DNA of 64,000 bases from an uncultured Pseudomonadales bacterium (GTDB taxonomy: Bacteria > Pseudomonadota > Gammaproteobacteria > Pseudomonadales > Azotimanducaceae): the NCBI GenBank assembly GCA_958296405.1, contig OY282519.1, positions 3,394,132 through 3,458,131 of the forward strand, given 5' to 3'. Of this stretch, positions 37,111-45,246 are shown in pieces. Positions within the stretch are counted from its first letter, which is position 1. Every line of letters begins with the position of its first letter. The position numbers and the translations under genes are program-made. The notes under the pieces were generated by a model. The model was not told the origin of the DNA, searched no databases, and saw nothing but the letters and a program-made list of their open reading frames with translations.

Positions 37111-38067
37111 TCACCCGGAAGCGACGGCCGCGGGGGAGGCCGCCTCAGCGCCGCGCTCCCGCAGAGACCGCTCGATTTCGTCCGCCAGCGCATTGATCTG
37201 CAACGGATGCACCACGGGCCGCTTCACCCTTAAGACCGGCAACTGCTTCGCCATTGCCGCGACGGCGCGAAAGTGCGTCGGATGCTGGCCGAGCCCAGAC
37301 AGGTACCGCCTGCGGTAGGCGTACCTGCTCAACAGAAGCTCGAAGGCCGCGTGGCGCGTGCATGGCTCGATCTCGATGCCGCCCCCGGGGGAAGGCGTCA
37401 GCATGTAGGCGGCGCGCACGGCCAGGGGGGTGGCGCGGAACCGCTCCACTGGCGCCAAGTACTTCTCCAAGCCTTCCCGCACGCGGCCCCGCGTCGGGGC
37501 CTGCCAGCCCAATGCGTCCAAGGCGTCCGCCCACAGGCGTGCACAGGGAAACGCGGACAGCGCCGTTGGATGTCCGCCGGAGTCCAGGACGACGCCGGTG
37601 ACGTCGTCCGCAAGCATCGCGTACCCCCGCTGCACCATCGCCGCGAGCAGCGAAGACTTGCCGTCGCCGGAGCGGCCGAGGAACAGCACGGCGCCGGACC
37701 CGGTCTCGATGGCGCTGGCGTGGAAGGTGACGACGCCGCGCTGCTGTAGCAGCGCGGCGAGCACCGAGCCGGCGAGGAACACGCCCATGTCGCGGTCGCC
37801 GCCGCCGCGCGGCTCGACCAGGATGTCGCGGCCTGCCGTGACCAGGTACCGGGCCACCCCGTCCACGTTGAGCAGGAACGCGCCGGGCGCGCTTTCCCAA
37901 TGCCCGCGCTTGTCCGCGGGGGCGGGCAGGGCTGGGGGCACCGCGCCGACGCGGATGGTGACGTCCGGCTCGTCGTCCGGGGCGCTGGAAGCGGGGACGA
38001 AGGGCAGCGCGATGGGCGATTGCACCCGCAGCCCGTAGGCCGTGTAGCGGTGGAGCAAGCGGCTCAC
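37111..38067 (-). CDS. HPr-kinase-like enzyme of lasso-peptide type (C-terminal serine kinase)
   Basis: A 318-aa protein with an N-terminal domain (YTAYGLRVQSPIALPF, then GAFLLNVDGVARYLVTAGRD) and a C-terminal P-loop domain. Walker A is AVLFLGRSGDGKSSLLAAMV (about residues 128-147) and a second metal/nucleotide motif is MLADDVTGVVLDSGGHPTAL. This is the domain order of HprK-related enzymes in lasso-peptide clusters (PadeK, ThcoK), which phosphorylate the side chain of the C-terminal Ser. All five precursor cores in this locus end in Ser, matching that role. It overlaps the beta-hydroxylase gene by 4 nt. A second, frameshifted copy lies at 45628-46600. Confidence 0.85.
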   Translation of the reverse strand: MSRLLHRYTAYGLRVQSPIALPFVPASSAPDDEPDVTIRVGAVPPALPAPADKRGHWESAPGAFLLNVDGVARYLVTAGRDILVEPRGGGDRDMGVFLAGSVLAALLQQRGVVTFHASAIETGSGAVLFLGRSGDGKSSLLAAMVQRGYAMLADDVTGVVLDSGGHPTALSAFPCARLWADALDALGWQAPTRGRVREGLEKYLAPVERFRATPLAVRAAYMLTPSPGGGIEIEPCTRHAAFELLLSRYAYRRRYLSGLGQHPTHFRAVAAMAKQLPVLRVKRPVVHPLQINALADEIERSLRERGAEAASPAAVASG

Positions 38068-38687
38068 GCCAAGGTCGCTCCCTCGGCCTCAAACACCTCG
38101 AAGATGAAGTGGACGCGGTCTTGGTCGCCGCCGTTGAACGCGCCGTGCGGGACCAGATTGTTGACCTCATAAGCGTGTCCGGCCTGAAGCCGGAAGTCTG
38201 TGTCGCGCACAGTCAGCGTGGCTCGCGGGTTGGTCTGCAAGGGGACGTGGATGCGGTGCGTCACCGGGTGCGAGCCAGCCCCGTCCACATGGCGGTCAAT
38301 GCCGCGGCCCGCCTCAAGCCGCGCCAGCATCGCCTTGGGGTAGACCGGCTTGGCGTACCCGTAGGTCGCCGCCGCCCGCGCCATGACCGGCAGCAGAATC
38401 CGCTGCCAAACCGCCCAGATGGGCTTCGAGTAGAAACAGAGGGGCGTTTGATTGCCGTCGATGAACCGGAACACGATGTGGCGCGTGAAAGCGAAGCAAA
38501 AGTAATCATTTTCCTTGGCCGCGTCTTCCTGCCGCCACACCTTTTCGGACAGCCGCTCAACGTTGCACCGGAGCGTCTCGACGTCAACCGCCCCAAGATG
38601 CCGCACCAAGGCCGGTTTTTCGACGCGCGGCAACGCTGCCGGCTCGCGGTCGCCCTCGGGTGCCGCGACTGTGCCTTCAAGGGTCAC
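38064..38687 (-). CDS. Aspartyl/asparaginyl beta-hydroxylase-family oxygenase
   Basis: A 207-aa Fe(II)/2-oxoglutarate oxygenase of the Asp_Arg_Hydrox family. The iron motif reads AGRGIDRHVDGAGSHPVTHR (His-x-Asp) with distal His in YEVNNLVPHGAFNGGDQD and the 2-oxoglutarate Arg in DRVHFIFEVFE. YPKAMLARLEAGRGI is the usual first strand of the core. It heads the operon hydroxylase-kinase-sulfotransferase. Beta-hydroxylation of Asp/Asn is a known RiPP modification and several cores here contain Asp or Asn, so a peptide substrate is plausible; the role is inferred from neighbourhood. Confidence 0.85.
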   Translation of the reverse strand: MTLEGTVAAPEGDREPAALPRVEKPALVRHLGAVDVETLRCNVERLSEKVWRQEDAAKENDYFCFAFTRHIVFRFIDGNQTPLCFYSKPIWAVWQRILLPVMARAAATYGYAKPVYPKAMLARLEAGRGIDRHVDGAGSHPVTHRIHVPLQTNPRATLTVRDTDFRLQAGHAYEVNNLVPHGAFNGGDQDRVHFIFEVFEAEGATLA

Positions 38688-39302
38688 GGCCGTTGTCGTA
38701 GACGCAGGACGAACACCCGCGTGGCTTGGGACGGGTCAGGATCAGAATGATGACAGCTGATTTCCATGGCCAAGCAGACGCCGGAAGTGGGCGGGGATTT
38801 CACCGGTGGGATGGGATGACGCAGCTCGCGTCTACAATCGACGCAACATCATCATCCATCATCCATCCATCATCATCGGGGGGGGGGGGGGGCATCTCCG
38901 CTTTCATCTCCTCGCCATGCCCCACTCTTCGCCATGCCCCACCGATCCTGCGGCGGCGGACAGGATGCCTGCTTGCAACCTCTTCCCGAAGCATTGTAGC
39001 GAAGATGAGCCGGATAGGAAGTCATTGAACGGGATCAGCCAGGGCCATCCCGAAGTCAGCGCATTGGCGGGCGTTGGGCTCGGGCTAGCCGCCGGGAAGG
39101 GGATTCGACTGGCCCGGAGCCCGGCGGAGTGCGGTTTTCGGAGTCGCGGGGGTTGTTTCTTCTGCCGGCCAGGAAGCGGGCGGGGCGGCGTCGGGCCAGA
39201 AGGCCGGGGCAAGCACTGCGCGCGCAGGGCGTCGGCCTGCTTGGCGGCGCACCCCGCTCCGCTGGCCACGGCGTGCCGGCTTCCCGGGCGGTCGGATCGG
39301 CG
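38688..39302 (-). other. Noncoding stretch with a decayed lasso-precursor 5' module
   Basis: Around 38840-39030 the minus strand repeats the precursor 5' module: TACAAT -10-like hexamer (38993-38998), GAGGAG-ATG start context (ATG 38907), then a poly-C tract. Instead of a leader it runs into an imperfect (CAT)n microsatellite (38844-38877) and ends VASIVDASCVIPSHR. It looks like a precursor gene whose leader and core were lost. From 39000 to 39302 I see no supportable gene. Confidence 0.6.
38878..38892 (-). repeat. Poly-C tract (15 nt) of the decayed precursor module
   Basis: Fifteen consecutive G on the plus strand (C on the coding strand), immediately followed by the trinucleotide microsatellite. 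It is two codons' worth of sequence after the duplicate ATG-AAA-GCG-GAG-ATG start. Confidence 0.9.
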
Positions 39303-39480
39303 TCAGGAGATTAGCCTATATGTGCCGTTTTCAACTCTGGAGCTGTCGCTGTCTCCAGATCGGATTTCGCCGTCCACTGTCCGGATGGTCGGCTTGGCCC
39401 AAGGCTTCTTCGACGCATCGGCTGGCGAGGCCGCGTGCGCAGCAGCTGCACGGGGGGGGGGGGGGGGGGGGGGTAGCCAT
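39303..39480 (-). CDS. Lasso-peptide precursor 1 (poly-C 22; out of frame as assembled)
   Basis: Leader frame: RAAAAHAASPADASKKPW, then AKPTIRTVDGEIRS, then core GDSDSSRVENGTYRLIS (17 residues). In the core, Gly1 and Glu9 could form a 9-residue macrolactam and the last residue is Ser. The leader motif W-A-K-P-T-I corresponds to the Y-x-x-P-x-L motif that lasso RRE proteins bind. Start candidates ATG 39480 and ATG 39492 share a frame; from either, the 22-C tract leaves the leader one base out of frame, so loss of 1 C (or gain of 2) would be needed. Promoter at 39550-39555; the IS481 remnant lies just upstream. Cleavage before Gly1 is inferred from alignment with the other copies. Confidence 0.72.
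39452..39473 (-). repeat. Poly-C tract (22 nt) in precursor 1
   Basis: Twenty-two uninterrupted G on the plus strand. With ATG 39480 the distance to the leader is 1 modulo 3, i.e. OFF. Tract lengths this long are often mis-called, so the state is provisional. Confidence 0.9.
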
Positions 39481-39549
39481 CTTCACTGTCATCTCCTCGC
39501 GGCGCTCCCGCTGCGGGCAGAACGCCTGACTGCAACCTCTTCCCGAAGC

Positions 39550-39555
39550 ATTGTA
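39550..39555 (-). promoter_or_regulatory. Conserved -10-like TACAAT of precursor 1
   Basis: TACAAT, 58 nt before ATG 39492. The same GCTACAAT(G/A) context recurs upstream of precursors 4 and 5 and in three decayed modules (as TGCAAT in two of them). A good -35 is not evident. Confidence 0.5.
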
Positions 39556-39591
39556 GCGAAGATGAACCGGACAGGAAGTGAATGAACCGGT

Positions 39592-40095
39592 TCACGACAT
39601 CTGGCACTGAGGCTGGGCAGCCTCGTGGGCGACAAGGCAGTCGTTGGGGGAACGGCAGTCGATGGCGGAGTGCGGGCGCTGATGGTTGTGGAAGAACTCG
39701 TGCTTGAGGAGCCTCTTGGAGACGGCCTCGACGGTGAGGTTGCAGTCGAGGAGGTTCCTGAACTCGATGCGGTTGGCGCGCTCGACGCAGCCGTTCCACT
39801 GCGGCCGTCGCGGCGGCAGGACGCGGAGCGTGACGCCGAGCTTCCTGCAGGCGTCCTCGAAGCCGGCCATGAACTCGCTGCCGCCGTCGATCTGGACGAG
39901 CTGGCCGGGGCGCTTGGGCTTGGCCCGTCCCTCGCAGAGGCTGGCGGGGGGCACGGCGCCGTCCGCGATGGCGCACGAGAGGACACGCCCGACGGTTGAC
40001 ACGCTCAGCCGCAGGCCTTGGCGTTCGAGCAGACGCTGGATGGGCGCCTTGCCCATGAACGGGTGCTTGCGACGCATGGCCATGACCGCCTCCAT
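39592..40095 (-). mobile_element. IS481-family transposase, N-truncated with internal deletion
   Basis: A 167-aa remnant with a helix-turn-helix segment (LLERQGLRLSVSTVGRVLSC) and an integrase-core C-terminus (GGSEFMAGFEDACRKLGVTL, RRPQWNGCVERANRIEFRNL, HNHQRPHSAIDCRSPNDCL). KPKRPGQLVQID joins directly to GGSEFM, where intact IS481 proteins have about 55 residues between the first Asp (VQID) and the second (VQVDGGSEF). The first part of the catalytic core is therefore deleted at a VQ(I/V)D repeat. The N-terminal about 100 residues are also gone. Not active. Confidence 0.75.
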
Positions 40096-40124
40096 GTCGC
40101 CCGGCGAAGGGCTACAATGCGGCC

Positions 40125-41693
40125 ATGAGCGCCCCCGACGACGGCGCCGCCAAGCGCCGGCTGCCCATCGGCATCCAGACCTTCCGGGAAGTTCGCGGGG
40201 AAGGCTACTACTACGTGGACAAGACCGCCCACGTCCAGCGCATGACGGACGGCGGCAAGCACTACTTCCTGTCCCGCCCGCGGCGCTTCGGCAAGAGCCT
40301 GCTGCTGGACACCATCAAGGAGCTGTTCGAGGGCAGCGAGGAGCTGTTCCGGGGGCTGGCCATCCACGACCGATGGGACTGGGGCCGGCCCCATCCAGTG
40401 CTGCGGTTGGACTTCGGGGGCGGCGACTTCGAGCAGCCAAGCTGGCTGTCGGAGGACTTGACGCTGCAGTTGGAGGCCATTGAGAGGAGCGCCGGCATCG
40501 CCGTCGGCAGCGGCAGCGCTCCGGCCCGCTTTCGCCGGTTGATTGCGGAGCTGCGCGAACGCAGCGGCCGGCGAGTGGCGGTCTTGGTCGATGAGTACGA
40601 CAAGCCGATTCTGGATGCGTTGGGAACGCCGGAGGTGGCCCGCGCCAACCGCAGCTTCCTGCGCGGGCTGTACTCCGTCATCAAGTCCTGCGACGCGCAC
40701 ATCGAGTTCACTTTGCTGACGGGAGTGAGCAAGTTCGCGAAAGTCAGCATCTTCTCCGGCCTGAACAACCTCACCGACATCACGCTTGATCCAGCCTACT
40801 CCGCCATCTGCGGCTACACGGAACGGGACTTGGACGAAGTGTTCGCGCCGGAGCTTCCGGGCTTGGACCGCGATGAGGTGCGCCGCTGGTACAACGGATA
40901 CAGCTGGCGGGGTGCGGAGAAGGTGTACAACCCCTTCGACATCCTGCTGCTGTTCCGGCAGCGCGAGTTCAAGGCGCACTGGTTCGAGACCGGCTCGCCG
41001 AAGTTCCTCATCGACACGCTGCTGCGGCGCGGCGTCCCCACCCCGAACTTGGAGGGCATGGTTGGCTCGGAGGCGCTGCTGTCGGCCTTCGACATTGATG
41101 AGATGTCCGTGGAGGCGCTGCTGTTCCAGACTGGCTACCTGACCATCACCGGCGAGGATGCGCAGAACGGCTTGGCCCAATACCGGCTGGGCTACCCGAA
41201 CCGGGAGGTGCGCCAAAGCCTGAACGAGCGCCTGCTGTGGGCCCTGCTGCCGCATGCCGCCCGGCGGCGGGCCGACGACGCCCCGCTCCGCGAACTGCTG
41301 GCCGCCAACGACTTTGAGGGGCTGGAGGCGTTCTTCCGCTCCCTGTTCGCCGGCGTCCCCCACCAGTGGCACGTCAACAACAACATTCAGAACTACGAGG
41401 GCTACTACGCCAGCGTGGTGTATTCCTGCTTCGCGGCGCGCGGCTTCGACCTCGTCCCGGAGGACAGCTCCAGCGCGGGCCGCGCGGACATGGTGGTGCG
41501 CTCTGAAAGCGGGGTTTACGTTTTCGAGTTCAAGTCGGTGGAGAGGGCTTCGGGGCGGGCGCTGACCCAAATCAAAGATAGAGGATATGCGGACAAGTAC
41601 CGGCACCGGGGCCAGCCAGTGTATCTGATCGGCGTGGAGTTCAGCCGGGAGGACCGCAACATCGCGACCTTCGAGGTGGCGCGGGCCGCGTAG
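40125..41693 (+). CDS. AAA-ATPase / PD-(D/E)XK nuclease-like protein (AAA-ATPase_like + DUF1703)
   Basis: A 522-aa protein of a family abundant in repeat-rich symbiont genomes. N-terminal PF09820-type ATPase: RLPIGIQTFREVRGEGYYYV, then a Walker-A-like HYFLSRPRRFGKSLLLDTIK and Walker B RRVAVLVDEYDKPILDALG. The C-terminal nuclease-like domain reads EGYYASVVYSCFAARGFDLV, then SAGRADMVVRSESGVYVFEF KSVE (Asp and E-x-K). Biological role unknown; DNA processing or defence is possible. Its last about 60 bp recur twice downstream in the 41.6-43.0 kb tandem repeat, and truncated precursor leaders lie antisense immediately after its stop. Confidence 0.82.
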   Translation: MSAPDDGAAKRRLPIGIQTFREVRGEGYYYVDKTAHVQRMTDGGKHYFLSRPRRFGKSLLLDTIKELFEGSEELFRGLAIHDRWDWGRPHPVLRLDFGGGDFEQPSWLSEDLTLQLEAIERSAGIAVGSGSAPARFRRLIAELRERSGRRVAVLVDEYDKPILDALGTPEVARANRSFLRGLYSVIKSCDAHIEFTLLTGVSKFAKVSIFSGLNNLTDITLDPAYSAICGYTERDLDEVFAPELPGLDRDEVRRWYNGYSWRGAEKVYNPFDILLLFRQREFKAHWFETGSPKFLIDTLLRRGVPTPNLEGMVGSEALLSAFDIDEMSVEALLFQTGYLTITGEDAQNGLAQYRLGYPNREVRQSLNERLLWALLPHAARRRADDAPLRELLAANDFEGLEAFFRSLFAGVPHQWHVNNNIQNYEGYYASVVYSCFAARGFDLVPEDSSSAGRADMVVRSESGVYVFEFKSVERASGRALTQIKDRGYADKYRHRGQPVYLIGVEFSREDRNIATFEVARAA

Positions 41694-41696
41694 GGG

Positions 41697-41758
41697 CAAG
41701 GCTTCTTCGGCGCATCGGCCGGCGAAGCTGTGCGCACATCAGCTACGCGGGGGGTCAT
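41697..41758 (-). pseudogene. Truncated lasso-precursor leader (tandem unit 1)
   Basis: ATG 41758, a 6-C tract (41749-41754), then RVADVRTASPADAPKKP in frame, after which the leader is replaced by antisense sequence of the ATPase 3' end (CPYAARATSK). The recognition motif and core are missing, so no lasso product is possible, though the frame stays open for 80 aa. Confidence 0.75.
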
Positions 41759-41866
41759 CTCGTCGCAACCTCTACTCGACGCATTGCAGCGCCGATGAAA
41801 CGGCCAGAAGATGCTTGAACGAGGCGGGGACTGGCGCTGTAGGCTCTTCAGGTTTCGCCGACGCCT

Positions 41867-42100
41867 TCACGCCGGCTCCCGCTCCGACGACCGGGCGAAG
41901 CCCTCGAACATGCCCTCGAGCCGCGCCATCCGCTCGCGCAGCTCGCCGAGCTCCTTGCGCAGCTCGTCGATGTCTTTGCGGACGTCCCGCAGTTCTTCAC
42001 GGACCTCCCGCAACGCCGATAGGATGAGCCCTGCCACCACCACCACGACGCCGAACATCGTCGCCCCAACCGCGAGAACAGCCGTCAACTCCGCGCTCAT
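41867..42100 (-). CDS. Small membrane-anchored coiled-coil protein, copy 1
   Basis: A 77-aa protein from ATG 42100: one transmembrane helix (LTAVLAVGATMFGVVVVVAG, residues about 4-25) followed by a heptad-rich coiled coil (REELRDVRKDIDELRKELGE, then LRERMARLEGMFEGF). Topology suggests a single-pass inner-membrane anchor with a cytoplasmic coiled coil. Duplicated at 42497-42751. Similar short TM-coil proteins occur beside toxin or repeat loci without assigned function. Confidence 0.65.
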   Translation of the reverse strand: MSAELTAVLAVGATMFGVVVVVAGLILSALREVREELRDVRKDIDELRKELGELRERMARLEGMFEGFARSSEREPA

Positions 42101-42326
42101 GGATGCAAGTCTACCGCCACTTGGGTTCGGGCGCATCGCCTGAAACCGTTTCGGGGACGGCGGGCCTCTGGTTCATCATCGCCGCCACCACCCCGGCATT
42201 CAGCGTGGTCGCCGCCCACCTGCTGACGGACGACGAGAAGATGCCCCCAATCGGCTTGCCGGCGTGGAGTTCAGCCGGGAGGACCGCAACATCGCGACCT
42301 TCGAGGTGGCGCGGGCCGCGTAGGGG

Positions 42327-42388
42327 CAAGGCTTCTTCGGCGCATCGGCCGGCGAAGCTGTGCCCACATCAGCTACGCGGGGGGGCAT
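42327..42388 (-). pseudogene. Truncated lasso-precursor leader (tandem unit 2)
   Basis: ATG 42388 followed by a 7-C tract (42379-42385), then RVADVGTASPADAPKKP in frame, then antisense ATPase 3' end as in unit 1. No recognition motif or core. Confidence 0.75.
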
Positions 42389-42496
42389 CTCGTCGCAACC
42401 TCTACTCGACGCATTGCAGCGCCGATGAAACGGCCAGAAGATGCTTGAACGAGGCGGGGACTGTCGCTGTAGGCTCTTCAGGTTTCGCCGACGCCT

Positions 42497-42751
42497 TCAC
42501 GCCGGCTCTCGCTCCGACGACCGGGCGAAGCCCTCGAACATGCCCTCGAGCCGCGCCATCCGCTCGCGCAGCTCGCCGAGCTCCTTGCGCAGCTCGTCGA
42601 TGTCTTTGCGGACGTCCCGCAGTTCTCCACGGACCTCGCGCAGTTCTTCACGGACCTCCCGCAACGCCGATAGGATGAGCCCTGCCACCACCACCACGAC
42701 GCCGAACATCGTCGCCCCAACCGCGAGAACAGCCGTCAACTCCGCGCTCAT
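42497..42751 (-). CDS. Small membrane-anchored coiled-coil protein, copy 2
   Basis: An 84-aa duplicate of the protein at 41867-42100, starting ATG 42751. It has one extra heptad (EVRGELR) in the coiled coil, exactly 21 bp, as expected from repeat slippage that preserves register. Otherwise almost identical, including the TM helix. Confidence 0.65.
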   Translation of the reverse strand: MSAELTAVLAVGATMFGVVVVVAGLILSALREVREELREVRGELRDVRKDIDELRKELGELRERMARLEGMFEGFARSSEREPA

Positions 42752-43009
42752 GGATGCAAGTCTACCGCCACTTGGGTTCGGGCGCATCGCCTGAAACCGT
42801 TTCGGGGACGGCGGGCCTCTGGTTCATCATCGCCGCCACCACCCCGGCATTCAGCGTGGTCGCCGCCCACCTGCTGACGGACGACGAGAAGATGCCCCCC
42901 AATCGGCTTGCCGGCGTGGAGTTCAGCCGGGAGGACCGCAACATCGCCGCCTTCGAGGTGGCGCGGGCCGCGTAGGGGCAATCAAGACACCCGATTGCCC
43001 GCCTGTTGA

Positions 43010-44779
43010 TCAGCATCTCCCCGCCTCTCCATCCATGAGGTCGTAGCCGAAGTAGTCGAGCGCACTCCGATGCTCCCGGAACACGCCGTTGAACACCGCA
43101 ATCTGCGAGGCGTCGAGGCGAGCGATCTGGCGTTCGTTCATGTCGGTCAGCATCGCGTCGTACGAGTTCTCCTTCACCGGCAGCCTCTGGCGCAGGTTCA
43201 GGTCGTCGAGCTCTGGAACCAAGACGCGGATCCGCTGCGCCACCCGCCCGGGCTCGGCGCACATCTCCTCGTAAGTGAAGAACACGCTGCAATCCCGGTA
43301 TGCCTGCACGTTGCGACGCTGCCAAGCGAGGCAGCGGACGACGTGCAGGGCAGCCTCCTCCTCGAGGCTGCGTTCCTCGGCCACGAACTGGCTGCGGTAG
43401 TTGCGGCAGATGCCCTCGCAGACCGCGTAGGGGTTGCGCACCATGAACAGGAACTTCGCGTTGCGGAAGTGGCGACGCAATTGATCGACGAGCAGCAGGA
43501 ACGGCGGAGATTTGGTGACGAACACCGACGCGCCGGGGTCTTGGGCGCTGGCCTGGAAGTACCATGCCTTGCGGTTGCGCGGCCAGTCGTAGCTGCGGGG
43601 GTCCGCGAAGCGGTCGATCCAGTGCTGGCGGGCACCCCAGATCAGCCCGGGCTTCGGCTCTCCCGGCAGAGGGGGCCGATAAGTCGTGGGCCCCACATAG
43701 CCAAGCATCCTCTTGCCTTCGCGGGCGAGGCTCCAGGCACCCCGGCAGGTGGCCAAGGCGTGTCCCAAGAAGGTGGAGCCGCTGTTGTTGGGGCACACGG
43801 CGAACAGGTGGGTGGTCACCGCGTTGGCCAGATCGCGGCCGGCGCCGCTGACGCGCGTGCTGGGAGCGCGCTTGGCGGCCGAGCCCGTCCGAGTTGCGGG
43901 GGGAGCCGCCTCGGCCATCTCGTCGCGGGCATCACCCCAGAGCTGGAAATGGCGCGTGGGCACGCGGGCTGGGTGAGCCCACACCCATCGCAGCATGGCG
44001 TCGGGCGCCCAAGGTTTCACCGGATAGTTGAAGTGCAACGCCTTGGCGTGTTCGGGGGCGAGGTTCTCGCGCGCGCGGATGGCGGGAGCGGAGGCGAGGA
44101 GGTAGTTGTAGGTGGAGCTGACGAGGGTGCAGCGCCCGGCGAAGTAGCGGTTGAGGAGGAGCTGGTCGGTATGAGGCGCGAGGGGGCCGGGCCAGGTGTG
44201 CGGGTGGATCATGTCGAGGAGGTCCGCGTAGCAGGTTCCGTCGGCGAGCCGTCCGTCGAGGAGGAAGAAGCCGCTGTTGAACGTGTTCGAGAGTGCGGGA
44301 GCGTCGGCCGGGTCGGCGCAGGCCAGGGGCTCGAAGGTGCGGGCGTCGCGTCGCCCGCCGCCGAGGGCGACGTGGTCCGGGCAGCACAGCAGCGTGCCGG
44401 GAGCGTCGAACAGGGCGTCGAGCGGGGCGCGGACGAGCACGTCGCTGTCGTAGAAGAGCACCTTGCGATAGCCGTGCAGCCGGAAGGCTTCGAGGGAGTA
44501 GAAGTACTCGAGCCCGCCGGCAAAGGCCGGATGGCCGGCGGACAGATGGGCGAGCCGGTCCCTGAGCCTGGTGGACACCGTCTCGAACCGCACGCGGTCG
44601 GAGAGGGCCTGGAGGGCGTCCCGCGCGGCCTGGGGGAGTGCGTCGTGGATGATGACGAGGTCGCCGTCGAAGCGTGGATGGTGCTTGAGGAAGGAGCCGA
44701 GCATGACGAGGGCGCCCGGGACGAAGGACTCGGTGGTGGCGGTGGCGAGGCAGACGCCGGAGGTGGACGGGGACTTCAT
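43010..44779 (-). CDS. GT8 glycosyltransferase-sulfotransferase fusion (probable lasso tailoring enzyme)
   Basis: A 589-aa two-domain protein. Residues 1 to about 280 are a GT8 (glycogenin/LgtC-like) glycosyltransferase: VCLATATTESFVPGALVMLG, YRKVLFYDSDVLVRAPLDAL with the metal-binding DxD, and LSNTFNSGFFLLDGRLADG. After an Ala/Arg linker, residues about 315-580 are a sulfotransferase with a PAPS loop variant AVCPNNSGSTFLGHALATCR and 3'-phosphate motif KFLFMVRNPYAVCEGICRNY. It begins 64 bp after the stop of precursor 2 on the same strand, so the two are likely cotranscribed. Glycosylation followed by sulfation of a lasso peptide or of its phosphoserine is a reasonable inference; it is not demonstrated for this fold combination. 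Confidence 0.82.
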   Translation of the reverse strand: MKSPSTSGVCLATATTESFVPGALVMLGSFLKHHPRFDGDLVIIHDALPQAARDALQALSDRVRFETVSTRLRDRLAHLSAGHPAFAGGLEYFYSLEAFRLHGYRKVLFYDSDVLVRAPLDALFDAPGTLLCCPDHVALGGGRRDARTFEPLACADPADAPALSNTFNSGFFLLDGRLADGTCYADLLDMIHPHTWPGPLAPHTDQLLLNRYFAGRCTLVSSTYNYLLASAPAIRARENLAPEHAKALHFNYPVKPWAPDAMLRWVWAHPARVPTRHFQLWGDARDEMAEAAPPATRTGSAAKRAPSTRVSGAGRDLANAVTTHLFAVCPNNSGSTFLGHALATCRGAWSLAREGKRMLGYVGPTTYRPPLPGEPKPGLIWGARQHWIDRFADPRSYDWPRNRKAWYFQASAQDPGASVFVTKSPPFLLLVDQLRRHFRNAKFLFMVRNPYAVCEGICRNYRSQFVAEERSLEEEAALHVVRCLAWQRRNVQAYRDCSVFFTYEEMCAEPGRVAQRIRVLVPELDDLNLRQRLPVKENSYDAMLTDMNERQIARLDASQIAVFNGVFREHRSALDYFGYDLMDGEAGRC

Positions 44780-44842
44780 CGGTGCGATGGGAAGGCGCAG
44801 CTCGGGAGCCGGGGCGCCGGCTCCCGAACGGTCGGCTCGGCG

Positions 44843-45027
44843 TCAGGACGGCCTGTAGTTGGCGTTTTCAATCGCCTTGCCGCCTGTCGGGCCACTCCTG
44901 ACTTCGCCGTCCACTGTCCGGATGGTCGGCTTGGTCCAGGGCTTCTTCGGCGCATCGGCCGGCGAGGCCGTGCGCGCATCAGCTACACGGGGGGGGGGAG
45001 GGGGGGGGGGGGGGGGGATTCCGACAT
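44843..45027 (-). CDS. Lasso-peptide precursor 2 (poly-C interrupted; frame depends on start)
   Basis: Leader RVADARTASPADAPKKPW, TKPTIRTVDGEVRS, core GPTGGKAIENANYRPS (16 residues; Gly1 and Glu9; C-terminal Ser). ATG 45027 (MSES, behind GGAGAATCGAGTC) is the best-looking start, but C18-T-C10 leaves the leader two bases off and reads P-repeats into a stop; +1 or -2 bases would restore it. An upstream ATG at 45061 is in frame with the leader as assembled (72 aa, starting MACGLPDG), though with a weaker ribosome site. The upstream region differs from precursors 1, 4 and 5. Followed by the GT8-sulfotransferase fusion. Confidence 0.75.
44989..45017 (-). repeat. Interrupted poly-C tract (C18-T-C10) in precursor 2
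   Basis: Ten G, one A, eighteen G on the plus strand. The single interruption should lower slippage in the shorter arm. Confidence 0.88.
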
Positions 45028-45246
45028 GACTCGATTCTCCGTCAGGTAGTCCACAAGCCATCAGCGCCGACCTTGGCGAACTTGTCGATGAGTTCATCTG
45101 CCCTTCCTCCCGAAGACCCGACAAGCGTAGTCCCCCGGAGACCCGGTGCGGTTCACAGGCATCGGCGCGTTGCCAAGCTGCGGCACGGTCAATCCTCCTT
45201 GGCGATCGCCCGTCCTTGGTCTCGGTGGCGGGATGGTAGTCGAGGT

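Larger units (their letters stand above)
41631..42979. repeat. Tandem duplication (630 bp + 652 bp + 67 bp partial third unit)
   Basis: Unit 1 (41631-42260), unit 2 (42261-42912) and a partial third (42913-42979) all begin GGCGTGGAGTTCAGCCGG. Each unit contains the 3' end of the AAA/PD-(D/E)XK gene, a truncated lasso-precursor 5' module and a small coiled-coil gene. Units differ by a 21-bp insertion in the coiled-coil gene, one C, and scattered substitutions, so the duplication is fairly recent. Confidence 0.9.
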
